Below are positions 1 to 5,332 of a stretch of 5,875 nt of DNA, piece after piece. The notes beneath the pieces are model-generated. The model made no database searches. It was not told the origin of the DNA and worked only from the letters and a program-made list of their open reading frames with translations. The stretch is taken from assembly GCA_012800145.1 (NCBI GenBank), contig JAAZJW010000104.1, positions 1-5,875 of the forward strand, given 5' to 3'. A program made the position numbers and the translations under genes. This DNA is from Clostridiales bacterium. GTDB lineage: Bacteria; Bacillota; Clostridia; Peptostreptococcales; Natronincolaceae. Every line of letters begins with the position of its first letter. The first letter of the stretch is position 1.

Positions 1-720
1 ACTGCCAATATTTTTCCCCAATTTATTTTCATCTCCCATAATATCTAATATGTCATCTTTAATCTGAAAAGCAAGACCAAGGTTTAAACCTATTTGTTTC
101 ATGCGTTCTATATCTGCTTCCGAAGCCTTACCAATAATGGCTCCAATCTTCAAGGAAGCAGTAATTAGGGCTGCAGTTTTATTCAAATGAATGTATTCTA
201 AAATTTTTTTGTCAATAATTTTATTTTCACTTTCCAAATCAGCTACTTGGCCGGCAATCATCCCATTGATTCCGGCAGCATTGGCTATTTCTTTGATGCT
301 CCTTACATGCAAATAGAGTTCTTTTTGTTTAAAAGCATTTTCCAACATGATTTCGAAAGAATAATTAAGCAGACCATCCCCGGCAAGAATCGCAATTCCT
401 TCTCCGTATACCTTATGATTTGTTAGTTTACCCCTTCTATAGTTATCATTATCCATAGAAGGCAGATCGTCATGAATTAAAGAATAGGTATGGATCATTT
501 CCAATGCACAGGCATAAGGCAGGATTTCGCCAATGTCATTCCCAAATAAATTATAGGAGGATAAAGCAAGGACAGGTCTTAATCTTTTACCACCCGCAAA
601 TAAACTATATTTCATTGATTCTATTAATGTGCCGTTGTGCCCCTTTTCGCAATTTAAATAACTCAGAAGTTGGGTATTAATTAATCCAATATAGTTATTC
701 AATCGATCCTCAAAATTCAC
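1..720 (-). CDS. ispA: Farnesyl diphosphate synthase (type II polyprenyl synthase), 3' end outside window
   Basis: This soluble enzyme condenses dimethylallyl/geranyl diphosphate with isopentenyl diphosphate to make farnesyl diphosphate, the precursor of undecaprenyl carriers and quinone tails. The first 240 residues are present; the family is usually about 290-300, so the C-terminal fifth is missing at the window edge. Visible motifs are GGKRLRP (residues 43-49), the first Asp-rich motif DDLPSMD (84-90, the DDxxxxD form with two extra residues), RRG (95-97), GQVAD (157-161), KT (181-182) and the second Asp-rich motif DDILD (222-226). Tyr79, five residues before the first Asp, is the aromatic position that limits chain length in bacterial FPP synthases, so a C15 product is inferred. 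The start is GTG at 720-718, directly after the xseB TAA, with GAGG five bases upstream inside the xseB end; this implies translational coupling. Geranylgeranyl diphosphate synthase is the main alternative. dxs would be the expected next gene but is not visible. Confidence 0.93.
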   Translation of the reverse strand, partial: MNFEDRLNNYIGLINTQLLSYLNCEKGHNGTLIESMKYSLFAGGKRLRPVLALSSYNLFGNDIGEILPYACALEMIHTYSLIHDDLPSMDNDNYRRGKLTNHKVYGEGIAILAGDGLLNYSFEIMLENAFKQKELYLHVRSIKEIANAAGINGMIAGQVADLESENKIIDKKILEYIHLNKTAALITASLKIGAIIGKASEADIERMKQIGLNLGLAFQIKDDILDIMGDENKLGKNIGS

Positions 721-951
721 TTATTCCTCATCCTCACATTCAAATGGAATTTCCTTAAATTCGCCATTTTCCTGCATAATTAAACTTACCTTTTTTTCCG
801 CTTCACTGAGCTCCCTGCTACATAGGCGATAGAGACCTATCCCCTCCTCAAATGCTTTCAGTGACTCATCCAAAGATAATTCCTCGTTTTCTAACTTGTT
901 AACGATTTCTTCCAGCCTAATTAGTGCTTTTTCAAAATTAAGGTCTGACAA
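721..951 (-). CDS. xseB: Exodeoxyribonuclease VII small subunit, TTG start
   Basis: This is the small helical subunit that binds several copies per XseA to form exonuclease VII, which degrades single-stranded DNA to oligonucleotides. With the TTG start the protein has 76 residues, the normal XseB size (about 70-80). The family core is clear: NFEKALIRLEEIVNKLE (residues 5-21), then LSLDESLKAFEEGIGLYR (25-42), which matches the usual pattern of FEKAL-LE-IV-LE followed by L-ea---FE-G. The C-terminal tail is acidic. An in-frame ATG at 1002 would give 93 residues, but it has no Shine-Dalgarno site and adds 17 residues that do not look like the family. The TTG at 951-949 has GGAGGGGG nine bases upstream. 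The chosen start overlaps the end of xseA by 14 nt, so the two subunits are probably coupled in translation. The TAA abuts the ispA GTG. Confidence 0.92.
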   Translation of the reverse strand: MSDLNFEKALIRLEEIVNKLENEELSLDESLKAFEEGIGLYRLCSRELSEAEKKVSLIMQENGEFKEIPFECEDEE

Positions 952-2164
952 GGTTCTTTTCCCCCTCCATATATTTAATGACCTTACAATTAATTCTGCC
1001 ATCTATTAAGTCTATATTTAATATTTGATCCCTTTTAACCTGGTTTATAGATTTAATCACTTTTTCGTCTTCATCCCTTACTATCGAATAGCCCCTGGAA
1101 AATACGGATAAGGGACTCAATGCATTTAATCGTTCACCTATATGTGTAAGATGCCTTTTTTTAAATTCTTGTTTAGTTTCCAACGATTTTTTAAATCTCC
1201 TTATCAGGTCATCTATATATTGCTGTTTTTCGTATATAGAGTTTAAAGGATACCTTAAAAAATAATTATTTTCTATCAAGGACAATCTCTGTTGTAATGT
1301 ATTAGTCTTAACACTAATAGAATTTAACAGTCTTTTTTTGGCAGAATTCATATATTCCCTTATTTCCATAATATTCGGAACAACCAATTCTGCTGCTGCA
1401 GATGGGGTAGCAGCCCGCAAATCCGCAACAAAATCCGCAATTGTAAAATCCGTTTCGTGGCCTATTGCAGTTATTATAGGAATATCGCTACAGAATATGG
1501 CTCTGGCCACTTCTTCTTCGTTAAATGCCCACAGTTCCTCCATCGAGCCCCCGCCCCTACCGACAATTGCGACATCAATATCCGGAAAATCATTACACAA
1601 TCTTATGGCATTGGCAATAGACGGGGCTGCATATTCGCCCTGCACTAAAACAGGAAAAACATATAACTCCACCCCGGGAAACCTTCGAAACACAATTGAA
1701 ATAATGTCTCTGACAGCCGCCCCGGTAGGGGATGTAATTATAGCAATTTTTTCCGGAATATAGGGAAGTTGCTTTTTATGTTTGGCATCAAAAATGCCTT
1801 CCTTCTCCAATCGTTCTTTTAACTGTTGATAAGCTATATAAAGTGCACCTATGCCTGCCGGTTCCATGTTTCTAACGTATAACTGATACTGTCCGCCACG
1901 TTCATAAAGAGAGATATATCCCCTGCAGACCATGCTCATCCCTTCCTCAGGAATAAACTTTAATCTTTCGCAATCCGACCTGAACATAACGCAATTAATT
2001 CTGCCGCCCCTGTCCTTCAGAGTGAAGTACATATGCCCGCTACTATGAAAATTGTAGTTTGAAATTTCACCCTTTACATGTATATGTGCTAAAATCGGGT
2101 CACTGGTTAGAATCCTCTTTATATATCGGTTCACTTCAGAAACAGAAAGAGTTTTAATTTGCAT
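938..2164 (-). CDS. xseA: Exodeoxyribonuclease VII large (catalytic) subunit
   Basis: This is the catalytic subunit of exonuclease VII, which cuts single-stranded DNA from both ends and acts in repair and recombination in the cytoplasm. The protein has 408 residues, within the family range though shorter than the roughly 450-residue enterobacterial form. An OB-fold nucleic-acid binding domain spans about 1-100 (LSVSEVNRYIKRIL at 6-19, GEISNYNFHSSGHMYFTLKD at 32-51). The catalytic domain follows with TSPTGAAVRD (144-153), GRGGGSMEELWAFN (202-215), GHETDFTIAD (235-244) and RAATPSAAAE (250-259). These hold the conserved Asp153, Arg203, His236 and Asp239. Residues from about 265 to 345 are helical and probably coiled coil, where XseB binds. 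The C-terminal block LSPLSVFSRGYSIV (349-362) is also typical. The start is ATG, 5 nt after the nusB stop, with GAAGGAAGG eight bases upstream inside the nusB end. In Bacillus, folD sits between nusB and xseA; it is absent here. Confidence 0.97.
   Translation of the reverse strand: MQIKTLSVSEVNRYIKRILTSDPILAHIHVKGEISNYNFHSSGHMYFTLKDRGGRINCVMFRSDCERLKFIPEEGMSMVCRGYISLYERGGQYQLYVRNMEPAGIGALYIAYQQLKERLEKEGIFDAKHKKQLPYIPEKIAIITSPTGAAVRDIISIVFRRFPGVELYVFPVLVQGEYAAPSIANAIRLCNDFPDIDVAIVGRGGGSMEELWAFNEEEVARAIFCSDIPIITAIGHETDFTIADFVADLRAATPSAAAELVVPNIMEIREYMNSAKKRLLNSISVKTNTLQQRLSLIENNYFLRYPLNSIYEKQQYIDDLIRRFKKSLETKQEFKKRHLTHIGERLNALSPLSVFSRGYSIVRDEDEKVIKSINQVKRDQILNIDLIDGRINCKVIKYMEGEKNLVRP
961..968 (-). 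promoter_or_regulatory. Ribosome binding site that sets the xseB TTG start
   Basis: On the minus strand this reads GGAGGGGG, nine bases before the TTG at 951. It lies inside the 3' end of xseA. No comparable purine-rich site precedes the upstream ATG at 1002, where the bases read TAGACTTAATAG. The site therefore decides the start of xseB. This is read directly from the sequence; use of the site is inferred. Confidence 0.8.
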
Positions 2165-2169
2165 ACAAT

Positions 2170-2589
2170 TTACCTTCCTTCACCCTTCTTCAAATTTTCT
2201 TCTACATAACCCCCCAAAATACCGTTAATAAAAGACGGTGTCTCACCGGAACTGTATATTTTAGCTATTTCAATGGCCTCATCAATCGATACCCCATAAG
2301 GTATATCCTTCATGTATAAAATTTCGGAAAGAGCTAGCCTTAAAATCGCCAGGTCAACATTTGCAATGCGGTTAAGCTTCCATCCCTCAGAATAATCTTC
2401 AATAATTTTATCTATTTCTGCCATGTTATCTATGGCTTTACCCAGTACAGCACAAATATAATCATCTTGTTTTCCACTGAAGTTTTCATCCTCAAGATGA
2501 TATTTTATTTTACCCAGATCGAAATCCTTATTCATATGCATTTCGAACAATACCTTCATGCACAATTCCCTGGCTAATCTCCTGCTCAT
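2170..2589 (-). CDS. nusB: Transcription antitermination factor NusB
   Basis: NusB binds NusE (ribosomal protein S10) and boxA RNA to keep RNA polymerase processive through rRNA operons. The 139 residues equal the family's usual length, and the protein looks all-helical, soluble and without membrane segments. Family features are the basic N-terminus SRRLARELCMKVLFEM (2-17), which corresponds to the RNA-binding arginine-rich start; the block WKLNRIANVDLAILRLALSE (70-89); and the C-terminal block IDEAIEIAKIYSSGETPSF followed by INGILGG (102-127). The last block reads ETPSFINGIL where many NusB proteins have DSGKFVNGVL, a mild variation. The start is ATG with AAAGGAG seven bases upstream. This is the first gene of the nusB-xseA-xseB-ispA cluster, and its end carries the ribosome site of xseA. 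Confidence 0.96.
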   Translation of the reverse strand: MSRRLARELCMKVLFEMHMNKDFDLGKIKYHLEDENFSGKQDDYICAVLGKAIDNMAEIDKIIEDYSEGWKLNRIANVDLAILRLALSEILYMKDIPYGVSIDEAIEIAKIYSSGETPSFINGILGGYVEENLKKGEGR

Positions 2590-2627
2590 TTCCCCGCTCC
2601 TTTATATCTATAGTACATATTACCACC

Positions 2628-2655
2628 ATTATATATTATATATTGCCATATGCAA
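2628..2655 (-). promoter_or_regulatory. Candidate sigma-A promoter for nusB-xseA-xseB-ispA
   Basis: On the minus strand there is TTGCAT (2655-2650) as a weak -35, a 16-base spacer, and a perfect TATAAT (2633-2628) as -10. Initiation would fall near 2621, giving a leader of about 30 nt before nusB. A second TATAAT at 2640-2635 and a third at 2692-2687 also occur in this AT-rich gap, so which one is used is uncertain. Only three of six -35 bases match consensus. Confidence 0.5.
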
Positions 2656-2669
2656 CCGATAGTCCGGGA

Positions 2670-2697
2670 TTACCTAATATCAAATTATTATAGGTAA
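2670..2697. repeat. 7-bp inverted repeat in the nusB upstream region
   Basis: TTACCTA (2670-2676) is repeated inverted as TAGGTAA (2691-2697), separated by 14 bases. The right arm overlaps a TATAAT on the minus strand (2692-2687). It could be an operator or a weak hairpin in a longer leader. I recognise no known regulator site in it, and in AT-rich intergenic DNA a chance origin is quite possible. Confidence 0.35.
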
Positions 2698-2732
2698 AAA
2701 CAGACAAAACGTTCACCTTGTGTTACCCTATC

Positions 2733-2752
2733 ATAAATAATTTTTTATTTAT
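2733..2752. repeat. AT-only hairpin between yqhY and nusB
   Basis: ATAAATAA (2733-2740) and TTATTTAT (2745-2752) form an 8-bp stem around a four-base TTTT loop. The stem has no G or C, so it is thermodynamically weak. It lies just beyond the GC-richer hairpin that follows yqhY and may only reflect base composition. No function can be assigned. Confidence 0.3.
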
Positions 2753-2771
2753 TTTAAATCTACACAAATCA

Positions 2772-2791
2772 ACCCTCTATCACTAGAGGGT
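2772..2791 (-). terminator. Hairpin after yqhY, probable weak intrinsic terminator
   Basis: Read on the minus strand, ACCCTCTA and TAGAGGGT form a perfect 8-bp stem around the loop GTGA, which is a stable GNRA-type tetraloop. It begins 14 nt after the yqhY stop. The following bases (TGATTTGTGT) are only moderately T-rich, so termination is probably partial, and the hairpin could equally protect the mRNA 3' end. It separates yqhY from the nusB cluster. Confidence 0.5.
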
Positions 2792-2805
2792 CAGTTAAAA
2801 TGCAA

Positions 2806-3195
2806 TTATTTAGGTTGTTTTTTTTCTTCCTGTTCCCCATTTTCCTCAGGAAAATGCACACCCTGCACATGTATATTTACCTCACTAACCTCAATTCCTG
2901 TCATTGTTTCCACGGCTCTTTTGACACTTTCTTGAATCTCCCAAGCCACATCGGGAATTTTTGTTCCATATTCAACAATGGTATATAAATCTATAGTAGC
3001 AATCTTTTCCTTTATTTCCACCTTTACACCCTTTGAGAGGCTTTTCCTGCCGAGCATTTCCGCAATTCCTCCCACAAAACCCCCACTCATTCCGGCTACA
3101 CCCTTGACATCAACGGCAGCCAATCCTGCAATCGTTGCTACAACATCATCGACAATTTTAACTTCTCCATAGTCCAAATTTTCGGTCGTATCCAT
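2806..3195 (-). CDS. yqhY: Asp23/Gls24-family protein in the YqhY position
   Basis: This is a small soluble protein of 129 residues from the Asp23/Gls24 (DUF322) family, which is linked to envelope homeostasis. In Bacillus subtilis the orthologue by position, YqhY, affects acetyl-CoA carboxylase activity; that function is known from the family, not shown here. Family features are GEVKIVDDVVATIAGLAAVD (10-29), the glycine-rich stretch KGVAGMSGGFVGGIAEMLGR (31-50), VEIKEKIATIDLYTIVEYG (59-77), IPDVAWEIQESVKRAVE (80-96) and VSEVNIHVQGVHF (103-115). A charged tail, EENGEQEEKKQPK, ends the protein. There is no signal peptide or membrane segment. The ATG start has AGGGGGTG five bases upstream. The gene sits between spoIIIAH and nusB with its own strong promoter and a following hairpin, so it is probably expressed mainly as a single gene during growth. 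The symbol rests on synteny plus family; paralogues of Asp23 exist. Confidence 0.9.
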   Translation of the reverse strand: MDTTENLDYGEVKIVDDVVATIAGLAAVDVKGVAGMSGGFVGGIAEMLGRKSLSKGVKVEIKEKIATIDLYTIVEYGTKIPDVAWEIQESVKRAVETMTGIEVSEVNIHVQGVHFPEENGEQEEKKQPK

Positions 3196-3229
3196 TCCTT
3201 CACCCCCTGAATGCCAACTTGATTAGTTT

Positions 3230-3258
3230 ATTATATCAAATCTAATCCCCATTGACAA
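3230..3258 (-). promoter_or_regulatory. Strong sigma-A-type promoter for yqhY
   Basis: On the minus strand TTGTCA (3258-3253, five of six consensus) is followed by a 17-base spacer and TATAAT (3235-3230, perfect), with TG one base upstream of the -10 as an extended -10 element. Initiation would be near 3223, leaving a leader of about 28 nt before the yqhY ATG. It begins about 20 nt after the spoIIIAH stop. I see no terminator between spoIIIAH and this promoter, so sporulation-time read-through into yqhY is also possible. Confidence 0.85.
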
Positions 3259-3278
3259 ACAGATTTTTATGGCCTTTT

Positions 3279-4034
3279 TTATTTCCTACCCATAATAACA
3301 ATGTTATCCGTTGCGACATCTGTTTCTCTTTTTATAATATCAACTATTTGCGCAACATCCCTTTCCGTCAGATTTTCTCTGCCTACAACAACATTTATAG
3401 ATTGATCGCTCAGATAGACTATTGCGTTGTCAAATCCTTTTGCCATAATCATGTTTTCTACAAATGTTTCCTTTTCAGTGTTTGTAATTGTATTTAATTT
3501 AACGCCCAGTGCCTCAGCTCGCATCTCTTCATTAGTATTTTGACTATTTATTATATTATTTAAACTGGTAATCATTTCACTTCTTTTTTTGTCCCTTTCG
3601 AGTTTGCTTTCTATAAAATAGGAACTGCTTTTCATCAGTTTTTTACTGGTAACTGTTTTAGCAATTTCAGCATCCGAGGCCTCTACCAGTTCCGTAACTT
3701 CATTACTACTTCTGCTGTCAACAATTATGGCATTGTCCGGTTTCTTCTCTTTTCCTTCCCCTACCTCATTTTCAGCATCCCTTATCGAGTCATGTTGTAC
3801 AACATCCTTTCCTACCTCTTCAGTTTCATTTTCCCCCGATACAGCTGTTTCATTTAATAGGTCATCGAGTTCATCACTTTCTTTCATCATTGTCAGTTCA
3901 TATTTTTCGAGTTCACTGGAAGTATCGAGCAGAGCCTGTTGATTTAAATTGTAGTTAACATAACCTATTAAACCCAGCATTAACACCAAAGAAAATATAG
4001 CAAAATTCTTTCTTGCCCTAGCCGTAAATTTCAT
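3279..4034 (-). CDS. spoIIIAH: Stage III sporulation protein AH
   Basis: SpoIIIAH is anchored in the mother-cell membrane and reaches into the intermembrane space, where it pairs with forespore SpoIIQ in the channel needed for engulfment and late forespore gene expression. The 251-residue protein has a basic N-terminus and one membrane segment (about 11-30). A long polar, acidic linker follows (about 37-130, with runs such as ESDELDDLLNE and ENETEEVGKD). The conserved region begins at SSYFIESKLERDKKRSEMI (137-155) and continues through the ring-building domain of the YscJ/FliF type (about 186-251, ending DNIVIMGRK). It is longer than the Bacillus subtilis protein (about 218), apparently because of the linker. 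The ATG start has AGGAGG eight bases upstream. The gene is the last of the spoIIIA operon, 49 nt after spoIIIAG. By analogy transcription would depend on mother-cell sigma-E from a promoter outside this window. Confidence 0.95.
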   Translation of the reverse strand: MKFTARARKNFAIFSLVLMLGLIGYVNYNLNQQALLDTSSELEKYELTMMKESDELDDLLNETAVSGENETEEVGKDVVQHDSIRDAENEVGEGKEKKPDNAIIVDSRSSNEVTELVEASDAEIAKTVTSKKLMKSSSYFIESKLERDKKRSEMITSLNNIINSQNTNEEMRAEALGVKLNTITNTEKETFVENMIMAKGFDNAIVYLSDQSINVVVGRENLTERDVAQIVDIIKRETDVATDNIVIMGRK

Positions 4035-4083
4035 AATATACCCCTCCTAAAATTATTATAAATTATGGATATAATTCCCTCAT

Positions 4084-4674
4084 CTAATTCTTAGCATACA
4101 CCTGGACCCTATCACCCGAAACCTGAAGCACAGTTTTTACCGCATCATAAAGTCTCATTTTTACCTCTATGTCCTCTGCACCTTCTGCAACAACAATTAC
4201 TCCCCTCACTTGTGGTTTTATTTCTCTCAACACAAGTGGCTTATTTCCACTATTGTCACTTGAAATAACAATGTTCTCGGTGGTATTTTGTGTTTGAACA
4301 GTTCTGGTACCTCCACTGGCATCTTTTTCTTCTGAAACATCCTTAATTTCCACTGTGTTGGATGCCGGAATGATTTCAGAACCCATATCAAATGTAATCA
4401 TAACTTCTACCTCACCTGAGCCTTTGATTTTTCCAAGTATCTGTTTTAGTCTTTCTTCTATTATTGTTTCCTCTGTTTTAAACATATCATTGTCTTGAAC
4501 AAACGTATCCCTATCAACTTTTTTGGCATTATCCTTGATATTTGTATTCTTTGTAAAAAAATCACCTGTAAGAATTAGGGCTATAATGGCTATTGCTAGT
4601 AATACCACAATATTCGCTACGTATTTTTTTGACATAAGTTCTTTAAATAAATCCTTAATTTCCTCCAGTTTCAA
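4084..4674 (-). CDS. spoIIIAG: Stage III sporulation protein AG, TTG start
   Basis: SpoIIIAG is a ring-forming component of the mother-cell side of the SpoIIIA-SpoIIQ channel; the Bacillus subtilis protein assembles into a large ring. This one has 196 residues. A short cytoplasmic N-terminus (LEEIKDLFKELMSKK, 3-17) is followed by one membrane segment (about 19-36) and a soluble domain in the intermembrane space. The domain contains ILGKIKGSGEVEVMITFDMG (79-98), a polar insertion (about 105-145, including KDASGGTRTVQTQNTTENIV) that matches the inserted beta region of the family, and the closing ring-building half REIKPQVRGVIVVAEGAED (150-168) plus VKMRLYDAVKTVLQVSGDRV (171-190). The start is TTG; upstream in-frame codons contain no ATG, GTG or TTG before a stop, and the next ATG (codon 14) would remove the conserved N-terminus. 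The gene begins 20 nt after spoIIIAF. Confidence 0.95.
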   Translation of the reverse strand: MKLEEIKDLFKELMSKKYVANIVVLLAIAIIALILTGDFFTKNTNIKDNAKKVDRDTFVQDNDMFKTEETIIEERLKQILGKIKGSGEVEVMITFDMGSEIIPASNTVEIKDVSEEKDASGGTRTVQTQNTTENIVISSDNSGNKPLVLREIKPQVRGVIVVAEGAEDIEVKMRLYDAVKTVLQVSGDRVQVYAKN

Positions 4675-4680
4675 AATCTT

Positions 4681-4692
4681 CCCCCCCCACCT
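4681..4692 (-). promoter_or_regulatory. Ribosome binding site of spoIIIAG with an 8-G run
   Basis: On the minus strand this reads AGGTGGGGGGGG, ending six bases before the TTG start. The site has no AGGAGG; pairing with the 16S rRNA 3' end would use the G run with one G-U pair. The eight-base homopolymer is the longest G/C run I noticed in the window and could vary in length between cells or be a sequencing-error hotspot. Confidence 0.65.
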
Positions 4693-4694
4693 GA

Positions 4695-5324
4695 TTAATT
4701 ACTCTTAAGTACATGAATGTTTATGTTGTCCTCTGTTACATCGTATAGGTTGCTAATTTCTTCTTTTATAGAATCCTCCCTACTATTAATCAATATGCTA
4801 TTGGCTTCCACAGTATTATTACTATTTTTCCCCGTTGATATATTTATTTGTACCGGCTCGACTACCTTGTTTCCGGATTTCACATCCTCCATTTTTTCCT
4901 TTAGAGTAATATTAAAATTTGTTATTGACCCGAATTGTGGACTATTATTGTCGTCCTCAACTTCCACAAGAATTTCATCAACAATATATTCTGTACTATA
5001 TTCGATATAATTTTTTATCTGTTCACTGATTTTACTTTTGTATAACTTAACAACAGCTTCGTTATTGTCATATTGGATGCTATTTATTCTGTTTTTAGCC
5101 GTTAATAACTCTAACTGGCTTGATGTTTTAAAAACCCCATCCCCGAGATTAATTTGTCCTTTTATAAATTTTGTCAACGGTGTCAGAATTACTGTCATAA
5201 GTAAAAATCCTATTACCACATTTATGTACCTTTTATAATTTGAACTGGGTATCAATATTTCTACAAAAGTAACAAATATAATAACCGAAATTATTGTAAC
5301 AACCCATTCGCGAATAAATGTCAA
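4695..5324 (-). CDS. spoIIIAF: Stage III sporulation protein AF, TTG start
   Basis: SpoIIIAF is a mother-cell membrane protein of the SpoIIIA-SpoIIQ transenvelope complex. The 209 residues match the usual size (about 206 in Bacillus subtilis). Two membrane segments (about 7-25 and 33-51) flank the family signature EILIPSSNYKRYINVVIGF (22-40), followed by LLMTVILTPLTKFI (41-54). The rest (about 55-209) is soluble and hydrophilic and ends in a mixed alpha/beta stretch (SIKEEISNLYDVTEDNINIH, 185-204) of the ring-building kind. The start is TTG with AGGTG five bases upstream; residues from MTFIREWVVTII onward align with the family N-terminus, and no better start is near. It begins 8 nt after the spoIIIAE stop, so coupling is likely. 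Confidence 0.94.
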   Translation of the reverse strand: MTFIREWVVTIISVIIFVTFVEILIPSSNYKRYINVVIGFLLMTVILTPLTKFIKGQINLGDGVFKTSSQLELLTAKNRINSIQYDNNEAVVKLYKSKISEQIKNYIEYSTEYIVDEILVEVEDDNNSPQFGSITNFNITLKEKMEDVKSGNKVVEPVQINISTGKNSNNTVEANSILINSREDSIKEEISNLYDVTEDNINIHVLKSN

Positions 5325-5332
5325 TATATCAC

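Noticed and set aside
1338..1763. 141-codon open frame on the plus strand opposite xseA
   Set aside because: It lies wholly over the most conserved catalytic part of xseA, its protein is low-complexity Ser/Ala/Ile-rich and unlike any family I recognise, and no gene on the plus strand is needed to explain the region.
2978..3172. Plus-strand open frame opposite yqhY
   Set aside because: It is a Thr/Pro/Ser-rich mirror of the conserved Asp23 domain and is best read as a shadow frame.
4061..4076. AATTAT/ATAATT inverted repeat between spoIIIAG and spoIIIAH
   Set aside because: The 6-bp stem is nearly all A/T with no T tract placed for termination. I also looked for a sigma-E promoter here; only CATA resembles the -10 and no -35 sits at the right distance.
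4717..5010. 97-codon plus-strand frame opposite spoIIIAF
   Set aside because: It covers the soluble domain of spoIIIAF in antisense and has a Ser/Leu/Ile-rich shadow composition with no family motif.
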